Assembly: GCA_900318685.1 (NCBI GenBank)
Contig: ONLL01000002.1
Location: 1 to 64,000, forward strand
DNA length: 64,000 nt
Direction: 5' to 3'
DNA from: an uncultured Prevotellaceae bacterium
Lineage (GTDB): Bacteria; Bacteroidota; Bacteroidia; Bacteroidales; Bacteroidaceae
The position numbers were made by a program, and so were the translations under genes. Below, in pieces: positions 53,986 to 64,000 of this stretch. Each line of letters starts with the position of its first letter. The first letter of the stretch is position 1. The notes under the pieces were generated by a model. It did no database searches and was not told where the DNA came from. It saw only the letters and a list, made by a program, of their open reading frames with translations.

Positions 53986-56900
53986 ATGAACACGATGAAC
54001 AACCATAGGAAGCAAATACGGATGAGACGATTGTTGATGCTGGCAGTGCTATTTCACTGCTCATGGCTCATTCCTCATTCCTCATTGATAACAGCTCAGG
54101 AAGTCACGATTCAGCTGACACCTGTTCAGCAGGTGCTGTCGCCTCGTCCAGGTGAGTATATCAACAACTTGGGCCGCTTCTTCCGCGTCATCCTGATCAA
54201 CAACACCGATGAGCAGCAGAACCTCTACTTCGGCATTCAGATTCAGCAGAAGTTCCCTGACGATGTGAAATGGATGTCGACCAATGTCGAGACGATGCAT
54301 ATCCCTCGTGTGCCCATCACCTTGGCGCCTAATCAGCACAAGACGCTGAACTCTATCGAGTTGAAACATCTGTTCGATCATTTCGACTCGCACGATATCT
54401 TTGTTAAGGAAGGCCGATACAAGAATATTCTCGACAGTGATTTCGGCCTGATGGACGAAGGCCAGTATGAGATGCAGCTCACTGCCTACAAATGGAATCC
54501 TGAGCTGAGTACTCCTGTTGTGCTGAACAACCAGACCGACGGCATCTGCTTGTTTAATATTTGCTATGAGGCCGAAGCCCCTTCATTCACTACCCCCAAT
54601 CTGACTTTCCACAGTGGGGAACTAGATGAGTTGCGTATTATTAATATCGACAAGAACCAGCCACGTTTCGAGTGGATGGCCCCAACGCTGAACTGCAATG
54701 CCACGATGGTGCAGTGGCAGTACGATATCCGTTTCGTGGAGCTAGGCAGCATGATACCCGACGAGGCTATGGAGCCGAACACCATCACCTTCCTGGAGAA
54801 GCAACATCTGATACAGAACAGCTATACCATCCCTGCGCCCTACGTGACGCAAATGATTGCCGACTCGGCTGCCCTTGGCAAGGTCTATGCCATGCAGGTT
54901 GAAGCTCATACTCCTTACCAGAGTCAGAACATGCTCAATGTGCCTATCATCAAAAACGAGGGAAAGAGTCCCATTGTGCTCTTCCGTCTTATTGACCCTA
55001 CAAAAGACACCGGACGCACAGACATGGTGATCGAAGCCGATATGGACAGTGTAGACTTGAAAAAGGGTCCAATATACTCTTTCGAGCAACCTACACTGAC
55101 TTCTCCCCAGTTCTCCGACAACAATGCCCGTCTGATTTACATGGGTGACAGCGTGCGTGTAGAATGGCGTAAGGCTTGGTTTGCCGGTGGCCGTGGAGAA
55201 AGGCAAGATACCGTGAAGTTCGACTATAATGTCGCTCTCTATACTGGCAACTCAGCCGACAGTAAGGAAGTTATTTTCAAGTCGAGGCCACTCTACACCA
55301 AGGACACCAAAGAGTTGAAAGACACTATCCGATGGGACAAAATCAAGGATAAGGTGCGACAGGGTGACTACTTGTTACTGCGTGTCACAGCAAAGCCGAA
55401 TAACATAGTTGACTCGCTGGTCCAGATGCAAGGCGACTCCTTGAACTATAGAGATTTCGCCCTGACCACCCACTTCAACGAGAACTACCAGTGTGGCAAG
55501 GACAATATTAAGTTCGAGAACCAGACGCTTATCAGTGAGAAGCCCGACAAGAACCAGTCGATCAAGATAGGACAGTTCTACCTGACCCTCGATGAGCCTG
55601 AGTTCGTGGAGTTTGACAAAAAGGAAAAGACGCTCAAAGGACGTGGCTATATCCGCTGGACTCCGAAGGCTGACAACTATTTCAACTTCAACGCTCGTGT
55701 GGCTGTGAAGTTCGAGAGCCTGAAGGTCAATACCGACTTTGAGGTTATTGACGGCAAGTGTGTCACATATCCCATGAGTGAGGGTAAGGGCTTGCAGGCA
55801 TTCAGCGACGAGCAGTTCGTCGACTCGCTCTTCTCGCTAGCCAGCCTCGACAAAATCTACGGCTCCCTTGGTATTCCCGATGAGGTCAACGCCCTTGTGA
55901 AGAGCCAGCTGGGTGGCAGTCCTGCTGATAAGCTGAAAGAAGAGTCACAGAGCTTGGCCAAGAGCTACCACCTCGGAAAATACTACTCTGAATATAAGCG
56001 TGCCGGCAACCGCTGGGACGACTTTACCCGGCATGGCGATGCCATCGATCTCTACTTCCCGGTGGAACTGCCCGACGAGGTGAAGCAGTTCCTGCCCAAG
56101 AGCTTCGACGTGCAGATTGGCTGTATGCAGTTCACACCGCAGTCGGCACAGATGAATCTCATTGGCGAGATTGTCTTACCCAACAGCGATGTGTTCGACG
56201 GCCAGGACGTGCTCATCTTTGGAGCACCCCGCCTTTGCATCACGCCTGATAAGTTCTTCCCAGAAGAAGGTGTGCTCGCACTGCTAAGTAACCTCCCGCT
56301 GAAAGACCCCAACAGCGACTTCAAGATGACGTTCAAGGCGCCATCAGAGCCGCTCGACCCCGCGCCTGGCGATGGCTGCTTCCTCCGCTGGAATGGCGAC
56401 GGCTTTGCCGGACTGGGGCTTCAGATAGCTATGACCCTGCCCAATACCAAGCGTGTGGTCGATGGCAAGATACAGGACGACATACCCGCCCTGCTCGACC
56501 TGAAAGCTGTCGTAGAGGGTGGCGATGATGCTGCGGATTTCATTGCCACTGGCACGCTGACACCCTTTGAGGTGACCGACTTGCCCGGCTGGACATTCAC
56601 CGCTGGCAAGGAGGTCATCTTCGACTACAACATGAGCCGCAACGACCGGCTGATGCCATCAGGCACAGAGGTGAAGAACATGTTCGCACAGCAGGTCTAC
56701 AACGAAGAGACCAAGAAATGGGAGAAGGGCAAGACGTCGACCTTCGACTTTAAGCGATGTGGCTACAGCGTTGGTGAGGATGCGGAGTCGTGGAAGACGT
56801 GGCAGGGCGTGTTCATCAGCGAGGTCAGTGTGGGCTTCCCCAAGTTTGCCGTCTTCGGAGACGAGGAGCAGGGGGCTACCATTGGTGCCCGCAACATGCT

Positions 56901-59900
56901 TATTGACGCCTCGGGCATTAGTTGTCAGGTGTTTGCCGACAACATTCTCAATGCTCAGACGGGTAAGTGCGGCGGCTGGAAGTTCACCCTCGACGAGGCC
57001 TCGCTCACTTTCGTCCAGAACCAGTTCGACAACTGCGTCATCCGCGGAGGCTTCGGTGTGCCCCTGCTGGGCAAGGTGGCCCAGGAGAAGGCAGCTGCTG
57101 AAAGTGGCAAGGGCGATGGCAAAAACAGTGGCAAGAGCGGAAATGGCGACAAGGGAAAGTCGCAGGAGACCGATGTCGAATATGTCTGCGAGATACGTCA
57201 TCTTACCAAGCCCGACCTCGTGGCCTACGATGTGTGGAACAAGGAAGGCACCAAGAAAGAGACGCGCTACCGCTCGGAGTACGCCGACAAGCGTATGTCC
57301 TATGTCTTCAAGACCACCAATGTCGACAGCAAGGCGCTGACCATGAACTTCGTGCTCGGCGACCTGACGCTGCCTCCCGAACAGACTTACTTCCTCGTAG
57401 AGGCCAAAGACAGCCTCATGGGTGGCAAGGAAGACACCTATACCCAGGTGGAGCTCTGTCTGGCGGGTGACATCACCATCGCCGGCACTAAGAGCGTGAA
57501 CAGCCGCCTGGCCGATATCAGCAAAGCCCTGCCGCTGAAGTTGGAACTTCCCGGCATTCACTTTACGAAGATGCGCCTGTCGAACAAGAAAGAGAGCGAC
57601 TGGAAGAACCTGGGAATCGATGGCGGGCTGCATGCCCAGCGCATTGCCAAGGAGCAGCAGGGCAGTGGCAAAAAGAGCCTGCTCAGCTATACCTTTACCG
57701 AAGGCAGTGAGTTGGAGCTGGGCACCGACTGCTACTTCAACTATGGCGAGTGGTCGTTCGCCTCGGAACAAAAGAATTTCGGACCTTTCAACCTCGATAT
57801 AGAAAAGTTTGAAGTGGGCTGCGAGAACGACTCCCTCACGCTCGACGTCATTGGCAAGCTCGGACTAGTCGACGACCAGATCAGTGTCACCGCAGGCATC
57901 GGCATCGGCTCGAAGCTGCACCGTGAAGGTGGCATCAAGAATATCAGCGAATGGTATCTCAGCGACGGTAAGGTCAGCTTCAAGGAGATTGCCGTCGATG
58001 CTGAGTTCACCGGCCTGACGCTTGCTGGCAGGCTGGCGCTGAAGGATGACAAGGACACGGGCTATGCCGGTAGTCTGAAGGTGGGCGTGGCCGAGCTGTT
58101 CGCGGTGAGTTGCGAAGGCGGCTACTTCAAGGACCGGGAGGATGAGAGCAAGAAATGGGGATACTTCGTCTGCGACCTTGAGCTCGATGCCCGCACGTCG
58201 ATCATACGCTTCGACCCCATCGTCGTTACCCGTATCAGTGGTGGCTTCTACATTAACTGCAAGCCCGACATTCCCGCCTACGTGCCCGGTAGCGATCTGG
58301 GCATGGGTACCAGGCGTGGTGGCATACCAAGGAAGTCGATGGGCTCTATCGGCGTTACCTTTGGAATGGGGCTGGCAGCCACCAGCGGCGAGGAGACCCT
58401 GAAAGGCAGCTTGGACATGACCGTGGTCTACGACCGGAAACGTAAGTGTATGAGCACATTCCAGTTCCTGGGCAACGTCAATGCTGTCAGCGGACTCATC
58501 AATTCCGATGTGAGCCTCATCTATGTCAATGAAGGAGGTGAAGGAGCCAGGGCCAAGGATACCAGAAACCGCTACCTCTGTCTGAACATCACCACCACCA
58601 TCGGCATCGACACCAGCGAACTGACGGAGGCCTTCTCGAAGGCGACGGGTGAGCTGGCTGCTATGAAGAGTGAGCTTAATGCCTTCAATAGCCAGATTTC
58701 TAAGTTCGTTGCCAACCCCTTCGGCAATATGAAAGAGATGGAGAGTGACTATAAGAACAAGACGGGCAAGAAAGCTGAATCGAAGATTGACAATAAGGAC
58801 ATGAATAAGACCGACAAAGCCTACTTTGAAAGCAATGCCAAGAGTACGGAAAATAAGTCGGGCACATTCAAGGCAGGGCAATATGTAATACCGATAGAGC
58901 TGAAGTTCACCTGGACAGAAGAGTACAAGAAGAAGAACAAGTGGCACCTCTACCTCGGCGAGCCGGCTAAGGACAAGCGCTGTAAGTTCACCTATCTCGA
59001 CTACAAGAGTGATGTAATTTCCGTGAACATCGGTGCTGATGGCTACCTCTGCATAGGCAACGAGCTGCCTGGCAACGGCCAGCTGCCCGAAATCCCGTCG
59101 GAAGTGACCGAGTTCCTCAGTGGCCACAAGAACAGCAGCACCTCGCTGGGTGGCGACATGACCAAGGTGAACAACTCGAGGGCAACAGTCGTCAAGAAAA
59201 TACTGAATTCAGCTGATGGACGCGGTGGTGTGATGCTCGGTGCATCTGCATGGGGATTCATCGATGTCGACCTGGGGCTCTTCTACGGCTATCTGCATGC
59301 CATCGGCGGATTTGATGTGTCGCTCGTCAACTATGCCAACCCTCAGTTCTGCAATAACTACGGCGACTATATGGGCTACAACAACTGGTATGCCATGGGA
59401 CAGCTTTATGCCTACATGGCTGCTGAGATGGGCTTGCGCATCGAACTGGGCGACCTCATCAACGAAGATGTCAACCTGATCAATGCCGGTATCGGAGCCC
59501 TGTTGCAGATGGGCATGCCACGACCCACATGGCTTGAGGGCAGTGCACGTGTGAAGGTGAACCTGCTGGGTGGACTCGTAAAGATTGACAAGAGCTTCTC
59601 GTTCACAGCGGGTGACAAGTGTGTGCCGTTCCGGGGCAACGCCCTTGACAACTTCGCACTCTTCGGCGAATGCAATATCGCCAGCGACAGCATTAATGAG
59701 GGATGGGCCGTGGAGAATGCCATCAGCGTGAGTCGCGCTCAGTCGGCTATCTTCGAGACCTATGCCGGACTGGGAGAGGCCTACCGTCTCTACGACCCCA
59801 CGACAGGAGGAGAATTGGCAGACGATTCTGGCCTTGATGAGGAGAAGCTGAAGACATACGCTTCGCGTACTTATATCTTCGACATCAATAAAAACCAAGT

Positions 59901-62868
59901 GCTGACAGAGGACGGCAAAGCCAACATTAACGATAACTTAGGAGCCATCCTATACGAACTCGATCCCAACCAAACCTATAGCTTGCTGAAAAGCTGGCGA
60001 GGCAGGGGACTACAAGCGTATCAAAGGAACAGAAAAGTTTACCCAACAAGTAAAGATGGTATGTCAGGAATTGTTGGGTCTGGTGAAAACCACTGGAACA
60101 ATGCCATCATGACGCGCTGGATGGAAAAACAGGACCTTAATTCCAAGGCCATCAGTTTTGATAAAATCACGAAATCCAACTTTGAACTTGACGAAAGCAT
60201 GCTAAACGTCAAGTTCTGGGAGGGTGGCTCTTCCGATGATGAGGGCGGCACGAGCTGGACAGGCATGCCCGAAATTCTGAAAGACTGCAAGAAGACGGGA
60301 GTGTCAATCCTGGAGAAGAAAGGACGCACGTTCCACATCAAGATGCCCAAGCTGACGCCAGGCAAGCTCTATATACTCGAACTCAATGGTCAGGCCTTTG
60401 AGATACTCAATGGTAAGCGTGTGTGGACATCGATGACAACTGAACATTATGACTACAATAAACATAAGTATGTATTAGAAAAACACTATGTGCGGTGGGA
60501 GCAGAAGAAACTGTTCTTCTTCCGCACAAAGGAAGAAGATACGGAGCAAGTGCCCGACCAGATCTTAGACCTGCAACCCTATGTGGCTCTGGCCTATCCG
60601 TCGTGCGGACAGAATCAGTTGATTAACGACTATGCTGACATGAATACCACTGTGGCTAACAGACATGATATCCTGATGCCCACCATTGCACTTAATACCG
60701 ACATCCGCAGCGCTTTCAAGAAAGGCACGCTGGAGTGGGTGCTCGCAGGAACCGATGGAGCTTTCCATTGTGACAAGAAAACGGGTAATTGTATAGCCGT
60801 AGCCAATGGAAGTGGTAAAATAGAAAAATTGGCCAATGATTGGGTAGAGACAGAAGGTGGTGGCGTGAATATGCAGCCGATAGAAAAGTTCGATTTCGGG
60901 GACTATGCAACGAAGTTCCAATTGCGCCTGCAATACACCTGCCAGATACCTACAGTGTGCAAGGTCGCGTATACCAAGCAAGGTGAATATATAGGCACTG
61001 TAGGAGGGGAAGAATTTGAAATGATTGGAGTTAGTGCAGTCTTCTCGGACCCTGATAATGAGATTATACCTTTTGATGATAAAGTTAGAATCGTTTACAA
61101 TGTCTTTAAACAGATGGGCCTTGATGTGCCAAGTAACCCCAATAACATGACCGCATCGGAAAAGCAAGATCTTCTATTTAGAGCAGGTTTTGCGATGATT
61201 ATTGCAGCTCAAAGCGATGATGTTGAATTAAAAAAACAATTATTTGGTCTTTTTGCAGACGAGACGAGTCAATATGTGGATAGGATGTTTGATTTCAAGG
61301 ATGGCGTATGCTACAAGGACACCACGGTGAACCTAGTGCAGCTGCATCTGAAAACCGATGGCTTAGAATGGTATTCACCGCGACTGGTAGGCAACAATCA
61401 TACCGAGCTGCGGCCTTACGAGCGGCAGTTCGTGGGTATGGCACCTGCCAACGGCTTCCCCACAATCAGCTACGAAAACACGCTCCTAACTCGTTTAGCG
61501 TCTTCTGTGTATATGGGCGACAATCCTTTCGTGTCCGAGGGCAGTGAGAGTGCCTTGCGCATGAAAGACCCATACGTCTACCTGTCCTACCTGTCAAAGT
61601 GGGTGTTCGTGGGCGACAGGTCGCTGAAGTCATACGGCTTCGACCCTGTGAAAGTACCTAATTCGTCCGAGTCGCTCACCTTCAACTACAATGGTCACGA
61701 CATCAGTGGCTCGCTTAATGAGGGTGGCTCCACACGTGGCCTGGGCAGATACCTCTCCGTGATGCGCGATGACATGTATGGAGCTTGGCGTGACAGTTGG
61801 TGGAATCATAAGCAAAGTAATGCTGTGAACGAGGAAAACCAGAAGATAAGATACCCATTGCCGCTGTATGTCGATGAAGACTGGGGCTTGACCACCCTCA
61901 ACCAGAACGGCATCACGCCCAAATATGAGAAGATGCCAAACTGGGTGTCGAGAAGCTATGCCTTGAAAGACCTTGATCAGGTCAGCAATCTGGCACTCGA
62001 CTATGCTGCTCCCTATTTCGTAGCAGCTGCCCTTAGCGACAAGATAAAGGAGATATGCGACGACCTGATGGCGAGGTTCCATAAGGCCACCCACGGCAGA
62101 TCGGGCGATGCTTTAAAGAATGCGCTGAACGAACAGATGCAAAGCTTCCAGAATCAGCATCGTGGGCAGTATTTGACTGTAGAAAGCCGCGGTTTCTCGG
62201 TGAGAATACCTTACTACCAGTTCCCGCTCATCTTCGGCGACTGCCTGAAAGGTCGGAATCCGTACACCGATGAGAGTATTGATCAGGGCTGCGACTTCAG
62301 CAAGTCGATAGACGGCAGCTATAACAGCTACCGCAATGACGACAAGAGGAGCAACCTGCTGTTCTTCCGGCTCTGCGGTGGCGTGCCGTTTGCTAATCTT
62401 GGCGGCACCGAATACGATGACTATTCCAACTATGCTATCCTGACGCTCAATGATTACGAGACGTATGCTAAGAAACGCGTTGATGCGATTTGGAGTGAGA
62501 AATCAGATCTTGACCCATATAAACAAGCGCTTCTGGAGGTAGCCAAAGAAGTTTTCAGTAGTAATTTAGCGAAAAAGAAAAATGATAGAGCAGTCTATAG
62601 GAAAGTGAACTACGAGCGCTTCTCGCCCAGAATTGGCTTGCAGGCAGTCACAGACTTCACTGCAGCTGTCTATCGTGTAAATGCCTATAACATCAGCACC
62701 GGGCAGTATACCTATAACTCCGACTGCGGATATGACAAACTGCAATCTGAGGGTGAAAGAGATGGCCTCAGACGCTGTGAAGGAGGCTCGCGCCTCTCCG
62801 ACTGGATCACTTCGAGCAATAAGCCTGAAGTACTGGTGAACGGGCAGAAGGTCGACGTAAGCTACTAA
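53986..62868 (+). CDS. giant secreted protein of unknown function (2960 residues)
   Basis: Single intact frame of 2960 codons. The signal-like start is RMRRLLMLAVLF...SSLITAQ, partly encoded by a heptanucleotide repeat. Residues about 40-350 are beta-rich (EVTIQLTPVQQVLSPRPGEY, YFGIQIQQKFP), with Ig-like stretches (PRFEWMAPTLNCNA). The middle contains long regular beta segments (GSLKVGVAELFAVSCEGGYF, GGFYINCKPDIPAYVPGSD) and a Gly/Lys/Ser linker near 1040-1060 (GKGDGKNSGKSGNGDKGK). A charged helical stretch lies near 1540-1620. The C-terminal part (2450-2960) mentions no known catalytic motif and ends KPEVLVNGQKVDVSY without a clear T9SS tail. Its size and position behind a barrel gene suggest a surface adhesin or structural filament protein; I do not recognise the family. 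Confidence 0.72.
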   Translation: MNTMNNHRKQIRMRRLLMLAVLFHCSWLIPHSSLITAQEVTIQLTPVQQVLSPRPGEYINNLGRFFRVILINNTDEQQNLYFGIQIQQKFPDDVKWMSTNVETMHIPRVPITLAPNQHKTLNSIELKHLFDHFDSHDIFVKEGRYKNILDSDFGLMDEGQYEMQLTAYKWNPELSTPVVLNNQTDGICLFNICYEAEAPSFTTPNLTFHSGELDELRIINIDKNQPRFEWMAPTLNCNATMVQWQYDIRFVELGSMIPDEAMEPNTITFLEKQHLIQNSYTIPAPYVTQMIADSAALGKVYAMQVEAHTPYQSQNMLNVPIIKNEGKSPIVLFRLIDPTKDTGRTDMVIEADMDSVDLKKGPIYSFEQPTLTSPQFSDNNARLIYMGDSVRVEWRKAWFAGGRGERQDTVKFDYNVALYTGNSADSKEVIFKSRPLYTKDTKELKDTIRWDKIKDKVRQGDYLLLRVTAKPNNIVDSLVQMQGDSLNYRDFALTTHFNENYQCGKDNIKFENQTLISEKPDKNQSIKIGQFYLTLDEPEFVEFDKKEKTLKGRGYIRWTPKADNYFNFNARVAVKFESLKVNTDFEVIDGKCVTYPMSEGKGLQAFSDEQFVDSLFSLASLDKIYGSLGIPDEVNALVKSQLGGSPADKLKEESQSLAKSYHLGKYYSEYKRAGNRWDDFTRHGDAIDLYFPVELPDEVKQFLPKSFDVQIGCMQFTPQSAQMNLIGEIVLPNSDVFDGQDVLIFGAPRLCITPDKFFPEEGVLALLSNLPLKDPNSDFKMTFKAPSEPLDPAPGDGCFLRWNGDGFAGLGLQIAMTLPNTKRVVDGKIQDDIPALLDLKAVVEGGDDAADFIATGTLTPFEVTDLPGWTFTAGKEVIFDYNMSRNDRLMPSGTEVKNMFAQQVYNEETKKWEKGKTSTFDFKRCGYSVGEDAESWKTWQGVFISEVSVGFPKFAVFGDEEQGATIGARNMLIDASGISCQVFADNILNAQTGKCGGWKFTLDEASLTFVQNQFDNCVIRGGFGVPLLGKVAQEKAAAESGKGDGKNSGKSGNGDKGKSQETDVEYVCEIRHLTKPDLVAYDVWNKEGTKKETRYRSEYADKRMSYVFKTTNVDSKALTMNFVLGDLTLPPEQTYFLVEAKDSLMGGKEDTYTQVELCLAGDITIAGTKSVNSRLADISKALPLKLELPGIHFTKMRLSNKKESDWKNLGIDGGLHAQRIAKEQQGSGKKSLLSYTFTEGSELELGTDCYFNYGEWSFASEQKNFGPFNLDIEKFEVGCENDSLTLDVIGKLGLVDDQISVTAGIGIGSKLHREGGIKNISEWYLSDGKVSFKEIAVDAEFTGLTLAGRLALKDDKDTGYAGSLKVGVAELFAVSCEGGYFKDREDESKKWGYFVCDLELDARTSIIRFDPIVVTRISGGFYINCKPDIPAYVPGSDLGMGTRRGGIPRKSMGSIGVTFGMGLAATSGEETLKGSLDMTVVYDRKRKCMSTFQFLGNVNAVSGLINSDVSLIYVNEGGEGARAKDTRNRYLCLNITTTIGIDTSELTEAFSKATGELAAMKSELNAFNSQISKFVANPFGNMKEMESDYKNKTGKKAESKIDNKDMNKTDKAYFESNAKSTENKSGTFKAGQYVIPIELKFTWTEEYKKKNKWHLYLGEPAKDKRCKFTYLDYKSDVISVNIGADGYLCIGNELPGNGQLPEIPSEVTEFLSGHKNSSTSLGGDMTKVNNSRATVVKKILNSADGRGGVMLGASAWGFIDVDLGLFYGYLHAIGGFDVSLVNYANPQFCNNYGDYMGYNNWYAMGQLYAYMAAEMGLRIELGDLINEDVNLINAGIGALLQMGMPRPTWLEGSARVKVNLLGGLVKIDKSFSFTAGDKCVPFRGNALDNFALFGECNIASDSINEGWAVENAISVSRAQSAIFETYAGLGEAYRLYDPTTGGELADDSGLDEEKLKTYASRTYIFDINKNQVLTEDGKANINDNLGAILYELDPNQTYSLLKSWRGRGLQAYQRNRKVYPTSKDGMSGIVGSGENHWNNAIMTRWMEKQDLNSKAISFDKITKSNFELDESMLNVKFWEGGSSDDEGGTSWTGMPEILKDCKKTGVSILEKKGRTFHIKMPKLTPGKLYILELNGQAFEILNGKRVWTSMTTEHYDYNKHKYVLEKHYVRWEQKKLFFFRTKEEDTEQVPDQILDLQPYVALAYPSCGQNQLINDYADMNTTVANRHDILMPTIALNTDIRSAFKKGTLEWVLAGTDGAFHCDKKTGNCIAVANGSGKIEKLANDWVETEGGGVNMQPIEKFDFGDYATKFQLRLQYTCQIPTVCKVAYTKQGEYIGTVGGEEFEMIGVSAVFSDPDNEIIPFDDKVRIVYNVFKQMGLDVPSNPNNMTASEKQDLLFRAGFAMIIAAQSDDVELKKQLFGLFADETSQYVDRMFDFKDGVCYKDTTVNLVQLHLKTDGLEWYSPRLVGNNHTELRPYERQFVGMAPANGFPTISYENTLLTRLASSVYMGDNPFVSEGSESALRMKDPYVYLSYLSKWVFVGDRSLKSYGFDPVKVPNSSESLTFNYNGHDISGSLNEGGSTRGLGRYLSVMRDDMYGAWRDSWWNHKQSNAVNEENQKIRYPLPLYVDEDWGLTTLNQNGITPKYEKMPNWVSRSYALKDLDQVSNLALDYAAPYFVAAALSDKIKEICDDLMARFHKATHGRSGDALKNALNEQMQSFQNQHRGQYLTVESRGFSVRIPYYQFPLIFGDCLKGRNPYTDESIDQGCDFSKSIDGSYNSYRNDDKRSNLLFFRLCGGVPFANLGGTEYDDYSNYAILTLNDYETYAKKRVDAIWSEKSDLDPYKQALLEVAKEVFSSNLAKKKNDRAVYRKVNYERFSPRIGLQAVTDFTAAVYRVNAYNISTGQYTYNSDCGYDKLQSEGERDGLRRCEGGSRLSDWITSSNKPEVLVNGQKVDVSY
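54054..54088 (+). repeat. heptanucleotide repeat in the signal-peptide region of the giant gene
   Basis: Five 7-nt units (TCACTGC, TCATGGC, TCATTCC, TCATTCC, TCATTGA) encode part of HCSWLIPHSSLI, codons 23-35. Gain or loss of one unit would frameshift the gene near its start. Confidence 0.8.
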
Positions 62869-62899
62869 GCACCGGAATGAACGTTAATTGTCAAGAAAT

Positions 62900-64000
62900 A
62901 TGAGAAAAGCAAGCAAGATACTTATGGCTGCAGTGCTCCTCGCAGGGAGCCTCAGCCTGCAAGCACAGGAAACGGCCGACAGCACAGCCCTGGAGGTCAA
63001 GACTGACACCATCATCTATGATGCGCCGCTGTTGACCACGAAGATACATGCCGATGTGCGTACCTACGGCGACAGCATCATGCTGAGGTGGGTGCCCGAG
63101 GATTATGCCTCGTGGAAATACCTCTGCGACTTCGGGGTCAACGTGCTGCGTGTGGAGAAAGGAAGCATCGACCTCGACACGCTGGCCTTCCAGTTCAAGC
63201 CTCTCTCACTAGAAGGCTTCCAAGCCAAGTATGCACCCAACGACTCCAACGCTCTCGTGGCTATGGGACTTCTCTATGGAGAAAACCGGCTGAAGCCGGG
63301 ACAGACGATGAACAGGCATGGCTCGCTGGAAGCCGGCATGGAGTTCAACACTGAGCAGGACATCTCCTTCGCCTTTGCCATGCTCGTGGCAGAGTGGCGA
63401 CGCGACTTGGCACAGGACATGGCCGTGGGATTCATGGACAGGAACGTGAAGCCCGGTGCCATCTATGAATACTATGTGCAGCCCTCAGAATGGGAGAATG
63501 GCGGTGTGCTCATCTTTGAGCCAGGCGTAATCGACGGTGTGAAAAACATGCCCTTCGAGCCTGAGCCCTACGAGCCGAGGATGACCGACACGCTCACGAC
63601 GCCAAGGCGACATGTGCTTGGTTGGTGGGACGGCCAGCACTCCAGCTATGAGATAGAGCGGCGCTATCTGGCCGACGGCAAGGCCGATGGACAATGGGAG
63701 CACGTCAACATCAAACCCTACGTCTCGATGCTGGAGCAGCCACAAGGAGCATCCTATCAGGCTTTTGCCGACTCAGTGCCTCAGTTTGGCATTTATGAAT
63801 ATCGCATCATGGCCCACGACCCCTTCGGAGATCTCACCCCTCCTTCGCCAGCCTTGCGTGTCAACGTCTATGACAATGAGCCGCCTCGTGCGCCACAGCT
63901 CACCCGCATACTTTTGGAATACCCCGGCGAGACACTCACTGAGAAGGTCATGGCTCACTTCTACTGGCAGAAGGACACGCTGGAGGCCGATGTCAATGGC
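62900..64000 (+). CDS. exported FnIII-like protein, 5' part (runs off the window)
   Basis: 367 codons are open from the ATG at 62900 to the window end. Signal peptide MRKASKILMAAVLLAGSLSL (cleavage after QAQ). The visible part begins TKIHADVRTYGDSIMLRWVPEDY, a strand pattern that recurs later with PEPYEPRM and ends in an FnIII-like module (HVLGWWDGQHSSYEIERRYL, YEYRIMAHDPFGDLTPPSPALRV, PPRAPQL). It starts 31 nt after the giant gene and is probably in the same operon. Function unknown; the C-terminus is outside the window. Confidence 0.75.
   Translation, partial: MRKASKILMAAVLLAGSLSLQAQETADSTALEVKTDTIIYDAPLLTTKIHADVRTYGDSIMLRWVPEDYASWKYLCDFGVNVLRVEKGSIDLDTLAFQFKPLSLEGFQAKYAPNDSNALVAMGLLYGENRLKPGQTMNRHGSLEAGMEFNTEQDISFAFAMLVAEWRRDLAQDMAVGFMDRNVKPGAIYEYYVQPSEWENGGVLIFEPGVIDGVKNMPFEPEPYEPRMTDTLTTPRRHVLGWWDGQHSSYEIERRYLADGKADGQWEHVNIKPYVSMLEQPQGASYQAFADSVPQFGIYEYRIMAHDPFGDLTPPSPALRVNVYDNEPPRAPQLTRILLEYPGETLTEKVMAHFYWQKDTLEADVNG

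Noticed and set aside
1-64000. tRNA or rRNA genes
   Set aside because: I saw no cloverleaf-like sequences or rRNA segments in the spacers; the gene-free stretches are short and mostly occupied by promoters or repeats.

Overview
The window reads as chromosomal DNA of a Bacteroidales bacterium, most likely Prevotella-like (Prevotellaceae). The evidence is: promoters with the Bacteroidetes -7 consensus TAnnTTTG, no Shine-Dalgarno signals, a porU-porV type IX secretion (T9SS) locus, sortase-type C-terminal signals, and a long array of BspA-like surface proteins ending in dockerins. Species cannot be fixed from the sequence alone.

Layout. (1) 1-2880: the end of the ribosomal alpha operon (rpsM, rpsK, rpsD, rpoA, rplQ), closed by a strong terminator; rpsD is frameshifted by an apparent 41-nt loss. 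(2) 3172-9523: two secreted T9SS-type proteins, an Omp28/thioredoxin-like protein and a 1520-residue adhesin-like protein. (3) 9528-10661: tsaE, and divergently a fumarylacetoacetase-fold hydrolase. (4) 10702-18888: two tandem gingipain-fold sortases of the PorU type followed by porV. (5) 18890-19895: a 33-nt G/C-rich palindromic repeat family, a DUF559 nuclease domain lying between two inverted copies, and an ispF that is readable only as a fusion to it. (6) 20104-24894: a BspA-like LRR/dockerin protein and an AAA ATPase. (7) 24896-26953: a VirE/VapE-type ATPase gene flanked by about 120-bp inverted repeats built from 11-nt iterons, followed by a 13-unit, 22-bp tandem array. (8) 27153-46527: six large secreted proteins (DUF285 repeats, LRRs, EF-hand-like modules, dockerins; three end in a shared helical tail). 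(9) 46822-64000: two translationally coupled paralogs, an outer-membrane barrel-like protein, a 2960-residue giant secreted protein and the start of another exported protein.

How it fits together (inference). PorU and PorV complete T9SS export by removing C-terminal signals and attaching cargo to the surface. The proteins at 3172, 4961, 46822 and 49155 have tails that look like such cargo. The BspA/dockerin proteins carry no obvious sortase tail and may be displayed differently. Three of the surface-protein loci share a promoter block with an upstream inverted repeat, and four share a 5'UTR hairpin, so they may form one regulon.

Most unusual signals: the inverted-repeat/DUF559/ispF arrangement; the VirE gene between iteron-bearing inverted repeats; the 22-bp array; the shared promoter-hairpin module; the dockerin-plus-helical-tail module; heptanucleotide repeats inside reading frames; and the broken rpsD.
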